Below the pieces are notes generated by a model, which was not told the origin of the DNA, did not search any database, and saw only the letters and a program-made list of their open reading frames with translations. A stretch of DNA of 64,000 bases, from NCBI GenBank assembly GCA_902763615.1, contig CACWSX010000002.1:62001-126000 (forward strand), written 5' to 3'. This document shows positions 1-6,296 of the stretch, one piece after another; within the stretch, counting starts at the first letter, position 1, and every line of letters starts with the position of its first letter. The stretch comes from an uncultured Prevotellaceae bacterium (GTDB lineage Bacteria; Bacteroidota; Bacteroidia; Bacteroidales; Bacteroidaceae). Position numbers and translations under genes: made by a program.

Positions 1-199
1 TCAGGTCGAAAAGTGGCACTATTCCGGTTACGATGGAAGAAGGAAGATGGAAGAAGTAAGGGGGAAGAGGGGCGCCTCGGTGAAGGGCGCTTCAATCGGC
101 CCCACATACTACCTTCTCTCTCGTAGAGAGAAGTAGTATGGGGCTTGAAGCCTTCACCTCGGCGTTGTCATCTCGACTAAACGAAGTGCATGGAGAGAT
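1..199. repeat. Hairpin-forming interspersed repeat, copy 1 (left end at window edge)
   Basis: This stretch matches 1114-1341 nearly base for base. Both copies have the same parts in order: a short end with the motif TCGAAAAGTGG, a purine-rich 7-mer array (GATGGAA-like units, 32-66), and a long imperfect hairpin built from GCCTCGGTGAAGG and its complement around an inner arm ending in TCTCTCGTAGAGAGA. Both finish with CATGGAGAGAT. No coding potential is seen. It looks like a non-autonomous mobile or dispersed repeat, and the copy may begin before base 1. Confidence 0.8.
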
Positions 200-222
200 C
201 TTAACAAATAATCGCCAAAAAG

Positions 223-254
223 TTTGGAAGATTCAAAGATTATTTCTATCTTTG
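223..254 (+). promoter_or_regulatory. Bacteroidales-type promoter
   Basis: TTTG at 223-226 and TATCTTTG at 247-254 are separated by 20 bp. This matches the TTTG / TAnnTTTG promoter of Bacteroidota. It points to the small gene at 324. Confidence 0.65.
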
Positions 255-323
255 CCCCGTTGAAAGATAATTATTGAAGAAAGATGTGTACAGTAAGTGT
301 AAATAGAAGAAAGGACAACGAGT

Positions 324-563
324 ATGTGTAATTATAATGTAGCTATAGACGATGCCGTGATGAAGGATGTAAGGCCTACAATCACAGAAGGTATGGAAGA
401 AGGTGCTTGGGTACAGTTGCAAGTACAGACGCTGTTCGCCAAGATGGCAGAAGATGCCAGAAACAAGAAAAGGAATAGTCTTAGACTTTCTCAAAGACTA
501 CGGGGTATAGGTCATGCACCTAAAGATTTCGACTATAAAAAGGAATTAGAAGACCGCTTCTGA
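324..563 (+). CDS. Small antitoxin-like protein upstream of a PIN-domain fragment
   Basis: This 79-residue protein is charged and has a basic, arginine-rich middle. Its stop overlaps the ATG of the next frame (TGATG), an arrangement typical of toxin-antitoxin pairs. The next frame opens with a PIN-like start, so the gene was probably the antitoxin of a VapBC-like pair. No DNA-binding fold can be assigned with certainty from the sequence. A good promoter lies at 223-254, so it may still be expressed although the toxin is broken. The locus lies between two copies of the same repeat and looks like a decaying accessory segment. Confidence 0.5.
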   Translation: MCNYNVAIDDAVMKDVRPTITEGMEEGAWVQLQVQTLFAKMAEDARNKKRNSLRLSQRLRGIGHAPKDFDYKKELEDRF

Positions 564-754
564 TGAAGAAACACTATCTTGTTGATACAAATGTTATCAT
601 TGACATGCTCTTAGACAGATTTGCAAATATCAGAATTAGTTCCTATCTTTGCATCGTCAAATGTACACAATATGGCATATACAAAGGAACCGATAGTTAT
701 AAACAAACCTTCAGAAAAGTTACTGAAGGCTGTAGAAAGACTCAGAAGGCATAA
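563..754 (+). pseudogene. Truncated PIN-domain toxin remnant
   Basis: Only the first ~19 residues resemble a PIN domain: the start LVDTNVIIDMLLDRF carries the first conserved Asp of VapC-like RNases. After that the frame enters the promoter of the next gene (620-651) and codes unrelated residues. The remaining acidic residues of a PIN nuclease are missing, so the toxin should be inactive. The start overlaps the stop of the antitoxin-like gene upstream. I read it as the relic of a VapBC-type module; the rest of the toxin was probably lost by deletion. Confidence 0.6.
620..651 (+). promoter_or_regulatory. Promoter inside the PIN relic
   Basis: TTTG at 620-623 and TATCTTTG at 644-651 with a 20 bp spacer, 21 bp before the ATG at 672. 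Its presence shows that a separate transcription unit abuts the truncated PIN gene. Confidence 0.6.
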
Positions 755-824
755 ACTTGAGCAGTTGGAAAAATTGCGTAACATGAAACCTGAGGAGTTT
801 TCTCGTCGTGTAATTATGTCATAA
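672..824 (+). CDS. Small helical protein of unknown function
   Basis: This is a 50-residue protein starting MAYTKEPIVINKPSEKLLK, rich in Lys, Arg and Glu and probably helical. I chose the ATG at 672 because a TATCTTTG box ends 20 bp upstream; a longer frame would begin inside that promoter. Its TAA overlaps the ATG of the next, broken frame by one base (TAATG), so the two were probably a coupled pair. Small charged proteins placed like this often precede DUF6169-type genes in Bacteroidales, but I cannot confirm a family here. Confidence 0.45.
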   Translation: MAYTKEPIVINKPSEKLLKAVERLRRHKLEQLEKLRNMKPEEFSRRVIMS

Positions 825-1082
825 TGGAAGCCTCCTATTCAATCACTCAAAAAGAAAATGAATATCGTGTGTTGCTGACTTCTGTTGATTGCAAACAATC
901 CTAATCTGATCATCTACTATTCGTGTGATGACATGGCGCCAATTCCCTCAAGGAATACGAATAGCGACAATAAAGATATGCCTGTCAACGCATATCGTAG
1001 CAAGTTGTTTACGCACATCTTTGATACCTATATGACGAGTCATCAAGTATCTGGAGTAACGAACACTATGATAGGAGGATGA
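824..1082 (+). pseudogene. Disrupted small gene, possibly DUF6169-like
   Basis: Two pieces of one protein appear in different frames. The first (824-904) reads MEASYSITQKENEYRVLLTS and stops at 904. The second (from about 888) reads NPNLIIYYSCDDM and later RSKLFTHIFDTYM, ending at 1082. The order and composition suggest a single gene that lost its middle and shifted frame. The second piece, with a core strand followed by an R-x-x-x-F tail segment, loosely recalls DUF6169 proteins of Bacteroidales. That assignment is a guess; the disruption is clear. Confidence 0.45.
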
Positions 1083-1090
1083 CGGCATAA

Positions 1091-1136
1091 TCCGGGGCGA
1101 AAAGTACCATAATTCAGGTCGAAAAGTGGTACTATT
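1091..1136. repeat. Tandem ~22 bp motif resembling IS21-family ends
   Basis: Two similar units follow each other: one with GGCGAAAAGTACCATAAT (from 1097) and one with GGTCGAAAAGTGGTACTATT (from 1117). A further unit with GTCGAAAAGTGG is at 5-16. Repeated GAAAAGTGG-like blocks are typical of the multiple terminal repeats of IS21-type elements in Bacteroidota. No istA or istB gene is present, so at most this is an end relic. Confidence 0.4.
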
Positions 1137-1341
1137 CTAGTTACGATGGAAGATGGATGATGGAAGATGTAAGATGGAAGAAGGAAGATGGAAGAAGGAT
1201 GATGGGAGGGGAGCGCCTCGGTGAAGGGCGCTTCAATCGGCCCCCCATACTACCTTCTCTCTCGTAGAGAGAAGGTAGTATGGGGCTTGAAGCCTTCACC
1301 TCGGCGTTGTCATCTCGACTAAACGAAGTGCATGGAGAGAT
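1114..1341. repeat. Hairpin-forming interspersed repeat, copy 2
   Basis: Second copy of the element at 1-199, in the same orientation. It carries a longer 7-mer array (1145-1207, nine units in perfect register, GATGGAA as consensus) and a long hairpin (about 1215-1315) with arms GCCTCGGTGAAGG / CCTTCACCTCGGC and a central CATACTACCTTCTCTC stem. Directly after its end at 1341 a glycoside hydrolase fragment is cut off, which suggests the element inserted there or mediated a deletion. Confidence 0.8.
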
Positions 1342-1434
1342 TCGTTCACGTCGCGGTACCAGCCGATATACTGGTTGAAACTGACCACATCGACATACTG
1401 GTTCATGTTGTCATTGAGGCGGTTCAGTTTCAGT
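1342..1434 (-). pseudogene. Relic of a GH2-type glycoside hydrolase
   Basis: The minus strand codes for about 30 residues including YVDVVSFNQYIGWYRDVNE, which matches the conserved D-V-x-S-x-N-x-Y-x-G-W-Y block of GH2 beta-galactosidases and beta-glucuronidases. The rest of the gene is missing: it ends on the left at the repeat (1341) and overlaps the stop of the chromate-transporter gene on the right. It is therefore a leftover of a large enzyme gene. The family call rests on this single motif. Confidence 0.55.
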
Positions 1435-2005
1435 AAAGTAGCAATAGTCCTGCGAGGCCAGCGTAGCAGATCATCCGAATGGGATTGATTTTCAGATAAC
1501 CCGTGCCAATGGCTGTGGCAATGAGGAGGGCACAGCTGATAAAGAACTGCCAGGGGTTTTCTGTCGGCGTGGAGAAGTTCTCCTTGTTGCAGAGCAGGAG
1601 GGTGGCGGCTGCGAGCAGGCCTACCACGGCAGGGCGCAAACCGGTGAATATGGATTGGACGAGCGAGGTGTTCATGTATTTCATGAACATGCGGCTGATC
1701 AGAATCATCAGGATGAGGGATGGCAGAACTAAGGCGAATGTGGCGGTAACTGAACCGAGCGTTGCTATCAGATGGCCATAGCCCGCGTTGTGTATGGCCG
1801 TATAGCCGCAGTAGGTGGCGGAGTTGATGCCGATGGGCCCGGGTGTCATCTGTGAGATGGCTACGATATCGGTAAACTCGGCTGTTGAGAGCCAGTGATG
1901 AGCTTCCACTGTTTCGTGTTGGATGAGTGAGAGCATGCCATAGCCCCCACCAAAGCCGAAGAGGCCAATCTTGAAGAACGTGATGAAAAGCGACAGAAAT
2001 ATCAT
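1430..2005 (-). CDS. Chromate transporter family (CHR domain) subunit
   Basis: This 191-residue integral membrane protein has one CHR domain. The N-terminal FGFGGGYGMLSLI and the later SQMTPGPIGIN are the two family hallmarks. Long ChrA proteins carry two CHR domains in one chain; here, as is common in Bacteroidales, two short genes encode one domain each and presumably act as a heterodimer in the inner membrane. The start overlaps the upstream partner gene by 4 bp (ATGA), so translation is probably coupled. Substrate is uncertain: many CHR pairs are annotated as chromate or anion transporters without proof. The last codons run into a GH2 relic, so the C-terminus may have been altered. Confidence 0.85.
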   Translation of the reverse strand: MIFLSLFITFFKIGLFGFGGGYGMLSLIQHETVEAHHWLSTAEFTDIVAISQMTPGPIGINSATYCGYTAIHNAGYGHLIATLGSVTATFALVLPSLILMILISRMFMKYMNTSLVQSIFTGLRPAVVGLLAAATLLLCNKENFSTPTENPWQFFISCALLIATAIGTGYLKINPIRMICYAGLAGLLLLY

Positions 2006-2535
2006 TTTACAAACTTGCCGTAGATATAGCCAGCAACGCCGGCGATGATGATGATGTAGATGGGAGAGACGCCGAGGCCCCAGATGGCGAGGGCGCAGAC
2101 GACGGGAATCCAGATGGTGTAGCGGTTGAGTTTGGCCCGCTGACCCAGACGGAATGTCGGTACGGCGATGAGTGCTACGACAGCCGGACGGATGCCTCGG
2201 AATATGGCTGCCACGTAGGGATTGTCCTTGAACTGGCTGAAGAAGATGGCGATGGCCAGGATGATGAGGAACGAGGGTAGGGCAGTGCCGAGGGTGGTGG
2301 CGATGGCGCCACGTACCTTGTTCAACTTATAGCCGATGAATGTGGCGATGTTGATGGCAAAGACACCCGGGCAGCTCTGTGCAATGGCGATAAGGTCGAG
2401 CATCTCGTCCTTTGAAGCCCATTGCTTTTTGTTGACCACCTCTTCTTCTATCAAAGGAATCATGGCATATCCACCCCCGAGGGTGAATATGCCAATCTTA
2501 AAGAACGTTTTGAATGATTCCCAATAGATGTTCAT
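2002..2535 (-). CDS. Chromate transporter family (CHR domain) subunit
   Basis: This 177-residue membrane protein is the second single-domain CHR subunit. It has FTLGGGYAMIPLIEEEVV near the N-terminus and AIAQSCPGVFAIN where the partner has SQMTPGPIGIN. It overlaps purL by 4 bp on one side and the partner gene by 4 bp on the other, so all three are probably on one transcript. The two subunits are clearly paralogous. Role: paired inner-membrane transporter, substrate not provable from sequence. The link to purL may be only transcriptional economy. Confidence 0.85.
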   Translation of the reverse strand: MNIYWESFKTFFKIGIFTLGGGYAMIPLIEEEVVNKKQWASKDEMLDLIAIAQSCPGVFAINIATFIGYKLNKVRGAIATTLGTALPSFLIILAIAIFFSQFKDNPYVAAIFRGIRPAVVALIAVPTFRLGQRAKLNRYTIWIPVVCALAIWGLGVSPIYIIIIAGVAGYIYGKFVK

Positions 2536-5500
2536 TGGGCTTCAATCCATTTACGGGCGTTGACGAAGGCTTCGATCCATGGTGTTACCTCGTCGTTCTT
2601 GCGGTCGGCGGGATACCATGCATTCTGCCAGGGGAAGAAGGCACGCTCGAGGTGCGGCATCATGCAGAGATGACGTCCGTCGGCAGAGCAGATACCAGCC
2701 ACGTTGTAGTCAGAACCATTCGGATTAGCGGGATAACCGGCATAATTGTACTTGGCAATCACATTATAGGCGCTTTCCGGTTCGGGCAGATGGAACTTAC
2801 CCTCGCCATGTGCCACCCAAAGACCGAGTTTCGAACCACTCAGTGAGCCGAACATCACGCTGTTGTTCTGTGGAATGCTGAGGCTGATGAACTCACTCTC
2901 GAATTTATGCGAGTCGTTGTGCAACATCTTGGCACCCTTGGCACCAGTGAGACCGAGTTCCACCATCAGCTGGCAACCGTTGCAGATACCCAGAGACAGG
3001 GTGTCCTTGCGTGCATAGAACTTATCGAGTGCCTCCTTGGCTTTCGGGTTGAAGAGGAAGGCTCCTGCCCAGCCCTTGGCCGACCCGAGTACGTCGGAGT
3101 TGGAGAAACCACCGCAGAAGACGATGAGGTTAACCTCTTCGAGTGTCTCACGGCCCGTGATGAGGTCGGTCATCATGACATCCTTCACATCGAAGCCAGC
3201 GAGGTAAAGCATATAGGCCATCTCACGCTCACCGTTGGTACCCTTTTCACGGATGATGGCCGCTTTTATGCCAGAAGGCTGACGGCGATCAGCAGAGATG
3301 CCATATTGTGCCAGTTTGCCTGTAAAGTTTTTGGGGAACAGCATCTCGATAGGTTGTTTCTTGTAATTCTCGAAACGCTCCTTAGCCTTGCCGTTGAAGC
3401 TCTGCTTGCGGTCGAGAAGGTAAGAGGTCTTATACCAGACATCGCGGAGGGCGTCGATATCGAAGGAGGCTTCGCTGGATTCTCTAGAAAGACTAGATTC
3501 TCTAGGATAGACGACTACGATTTCGCGGCTGTCCTCGACTGGATAGCCGATCTTGGCGAAGCCCACACCCTGCTCCTCCATGAATTCCTTGAACTCCTGT
3601 TTGTGCTCATCGCTAACCTCGATGACGACGCCGGGGTTTTCTGCGAAGAGAGCCTTTACGATGTCGCCATCCTTGCAGATGTCGTGGAGGTTGATATGAA
3701 GGCCTCCCTTGGTATTGGCGAAGCACATCTCCAACAAAGTCGTGATGAGACCGCCGGCAGAGATATCGTGTCCTGCCATGATCCAGCCTTTCTCAATGAG
3801 TTGTTGGATGGCCATAAAGGCATCAGCGAAGTATTCGGGATTCTTGACCGTCGGCACATTGTCGCCCACCTTACCTAAGCTCTGTGCGAAGGCAGAACCG
3901 CCAAGGCGCTGCTCGTCGAATGAGAAGTCGATATGATAGAGTGATGCATTCTTGTCGTTGACGAGTACTGGCGAAACCACCTTTTTGATGTCAGACACCT
4001 CTCCTCCAGCCGAGACGATGACCGTTCCCGGAGAGATGATCTTCTCTCCATTGGGATACTGCTGAGAAAGAGACAGCGAGTCCTTACCGGTTGGTACATT
4101 GATATGCAGGTCGCAGCAGAAATCCGAGAGGGCTTTCACACCAGCATAGAGACGCGCATCCTCACCCTCCTGAGAGCGGCAAGGCCACATCCAGTTGGCA
4201 CTCAGTGAGATGCTATCCATGCCTTCAGCCATAGGTGCCCAAACGATATTCGTCAGTGCCTCAGCTACAGAGAGCACGCTGCCAGCAGCAGGATCAGCGA
4301 GGCCAGCCTGTGGGGCATGTCCGAGCGCTGTTGCGATACCCTTCTCGCCACGATAGTCGAGTGCGACGACGCCGCAGTCGCTCAAGGGCAGCTGAATCTC
4401 ACCCTGACACTGTTGGCGGGCAATCTTACCTGTTACAGAGCGGTCGACCTTATTGGTGAGCCAGTCTTTACAAGCGACGGCCTCGAGCTGGAGGACTCTT
4501 TCTAGATATTCTAGAAGAGCTGGATTGTCTAGATTATCTAGGGAATATTCGACGTTGGCATAGTGTCGCTCGACGGTCTTGTCGCGCATGATGGTCTTGG
4601 GTGAGTGGCCGAACATCTGAGCCACGTCGAGGTCGAATGGTTTCACGCCATCGCCCTGTTTGAATGAGAAATGCGCATCGCCTGTGGTCTCACCGACGAC
4701 ATACAGCGGTGCACGTTCGCGCTCAGCAATACGACGAACATGTTCGATATGCTTCTCATCGATGAGCAGGCCCATGCGCTCCTGACTCTCGTTGGCAATG
4801 ATCTCCTTCGAAGACAGTGTCTTGTCGCCGATAGGCAGTTTGGTCATGTCGATCTCGCCACCGCACTCCTCAACCAGTTCCGAGAGACAGTTCAGGTGTC
4901 CTGCCGATCCGTGGTCGTGGATAGAGACGACGGGATTCACATCCTCCTCGCAGAGGGCACGCACCAGGTTGTAAGCACGTTTCTGCATTTCGGGATTAGC
5001 ACGCTGAACGGCGTTCAGTTCGATACCGTTAGAGTAGCGACCTGTATCAACCGATGATACCGAACCGCCGCCCAGTCCGATGCGGTAGTTGTCACCACCG
5101 ACCACGACGACCTTGTTACCCTTCTGAGGTTCCTTTTTCAGGCAGTCGCGTTTGGTGCCATAGCCCACACCGCCAGCGAGCATGATGACCTTGTCGTAAG
5201 CGTATTTCTCCTTACCCTCCTGATGCTCGAAAGTGAGGACGGAGCCGCAGATGAGGGGCTGACCGAACTTGTTACCGAAATCAGAAGCACCATTAGAGGC
5301 CTTGGTCAGAATCTGCTGTGGTGTCTGGTACAGCCACTGGCGCACGGGAAGGATGTCCTCCCAATCGCGGGCAGTACCATTATCGTCATGGAGGCGAGGA
5401 TAGGCTGTCATATAAACTGCTGTACCCGCAATCGGCCAAGAGCCGACGCCCCCACCCATACGGTCGCGGATTTCACCGCCTGTGCCTGTTGCGGCACCAT

Positions 5501-6275
5501 TAAACGGCTCAACCGTTGTGGGGAAGTTATGCGTCTCAGCCTTCAGTGAGATCACGCTCTCGATATCCTTCACTTGGAACCAGTCGCTTGTGCTCTGGTC
5601 TTTCGGTGCAAATTGTTCAACGATGGGACCCTGTGCAAACGCCACATTGTCCTTATAGGCTGAGAGAATCTTGTTGGGGTTCTCCTGTGTGGTTTTCTTG
5701 ATCATCGCGAAGAGGGAGGACTCCATTTCTTTGCCGTCGATGATAAATGTTCCACCGAAGATCTTGTGGCGACAGTGCTCGGAGTTGATCTGGGCAAATC
5801 CGAAGATCTCGGAGTCTGTCAGTGGACGGCCATTCTGCTTCTCAAGACCATGAAGATAGTCTATCTCCTCCGGGCTGAGGGCCAGACCTTCCTGTTCGTT
5901 GTATTCCTCCAGATTGTCCACGTACTTAATGGGCTCTGGCTTGATGTTGATGGTAAAGATGTCCTGGTTCAGACCGTTGTACATGCGCTGCAACATTTCG
6001 TCATGTTCAGCATCCTTGCTGGCAGCAGGAAAATACTCCTCGATGCGGCTGATGCCGGAAAGGCCCATGTTCTGCGTAATCTCTACGGCATTGGTAGACC
6101 ATGGGGTCACCATTTCACGACGCGGACCGACGAAGAAACCTTCGAGTTGTTCGGCCTCGAGCATCGTTGCTTCGCCATAAAGCCAGTTTAATTCCTTGAT
6201 TTCCTGTTCACTCAATTTGTGATCGACCTCTGTAGCGATCACGGTTTTCAGTGGTGTCTGAAAGAAGCGTATCAT
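2532..6275 (-). CDS. purL: Phosphoribosylformylglycinamidine synthase (single-chain)
   Basis: PurL converts FGAR, glutamine and ATP to FGAM in purine synthesis. At 1247 residues it is the long form, with the glutaminase (PurQ-like) domain fused at the C-terminus. The glutaminase nucleophile lies in LGICNGCQLM (about residue 1097) and the His/Glu pair in MPHLERAF (about 1206). Earlier FGAM synthase motifs include LKAETHNFPTTVEPFNGA and the glycine-rich GTGGEIRDR. Odd: two runs of 9-bp repeats with TCTAG cores lie in frame (3479-3505 and 4497-4541), coding SLSRESSE-like and LDNLDNPALLEYLERV segments; they look like later expansions. The gene starts 21 bp after the M1 peptidase gene and ends overlapping a CHR gene. 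Confidence 0.97.
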   Translation of the reverse strand: MIRFFQTPLKTVIATEVDHKLSEQEIKELNWLYGEATMLEAEQLEGFFVGPRREMVTPWSTNAVEITQNMGLSGISRIEEYFPAASKDAEHDEMLQRMYNGLNQDIFTINIKPEPIKYVDNLEEYNEQEGLALSPEEIDYLHGLEKQNGRPLTDSEIFGFAQINSEHCRHKIFGGTFIIDGKEMESSLFAMIKKTTQENPNKILSAYKDNVAFAQGPIVEQFAPKDQSTSDWFQVKDIESVISLKAETHNFPTTVEPFNGAATGTGGEIRDRMGGGVGSWPIAGTAVYMTAYPRLHDDNGTARDWEDILPVRQWLYQTPQQILTKASNGASDFGNKFGQPLICGSVLTFEHQEGKEKYAYDKVIMLAGGVGYGTKRDCLKKEPQKGNKVVVVGGDNYRIGLGGGSVSSVDTGRYSNGIELNAVQRANPEMQKRAYNLVRALCEEDVNPVVSIHDHGSAGHLNCLSELVEECGGEIDMTKLPIGDKTLSSKEIIANESQERMGLLIDEKHIEHVRRIAERERAPLYVVGETTGDAHFSFKQGDGVKPFDLDVAQMFGHSPKTIMRDKTVERHYANVEYSLDNLDNPALLEYLERVLQLEAVACKDWLTNKVDRSVTGKIARQQCQGEIQLPLSDCGVVALDYRGEKGIATALGHAPQAGLADPAAGSVLSVAEALTNIVWAPMAEGMDSISLSANWMWPCRSQEGEDARLYAGVKALSDFCCDLHINVPTGKDSLSLSQQYPNGEKIISPGTVIVSAGGEVSDIKKVVSPVLVNDKNASLYHIDFSFDEQRLGGSAFAQSLGKVGDNVPTVKNPEYFADAFMAIQQLIEKGWIMAGHDISAGGLITTLLEMCFANTKGGLHINLHDICKDGDIVKALFAENPGVVIEVSDEHKQEFKEFMEEQGVGFAKIGYPVEDSREIVVVYPRESSLSRESSEASFDIDALRDVWYKTSYLLDRKQSFNGKAKERFENYKKQPIEMLFPKNFTGKLAQYGISADRRQPSGIKAAIIREKGTNGEREMAYMLYLAGFDVKDVMMTDLITGRETLEEVNLIVFCGGFSNSDVLGSAKGWAGAFLFNPKAKEALDKFYARKDTLSLGICNGCQLMVELGLTGAKGAKMLHNDSHKFESEFISLSIPQNNSVMFGSLSGSKLGLWVAHGEGKFHLPEPESAYNVIAKYNYAGYPANPNGSDYNVAGICSADGRHLCMMPHLERAFFPWQNAWYPADRKNDEVTPWIEAFVNARKWIEAQ
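3479..3505. repeat. 9-bp tandem repeat inside purL (site 1)
   Basis: Three units in register: ATTCTCTAG, AAAGACTAG, ATTCTCTAG. The period is a multiple of three, so the frame is kept. It encodes a Ser/Arg/Glu-rich loop around residue 925 of PurL. Confidence 0.75.
4497..4541. repeat. 9-bp tandem repeat inside purL (site 2)
   Basis: Five units in register: TCTTTCTAG, ATATTCTAG, AAGAGCTGG, ATTGTCTAG, ATTATCTAG. The core ATTnTCTAG is shared with site 1, one kilobase away, so the two arrays are probably related. It encodes residues of about 578-593. Confidence 0.75.
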
Positions 6276-6296
6276 ATCTTTTCTTTATGTTTGATT

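Noticed and set aside
2907..3878. A 323-codon open frame on the plus strand opposite purL
   Set aside because: It lies wholly within the strongly supported purL gene, shows no motif and mirrors the codon pattern of purL on the other strand.
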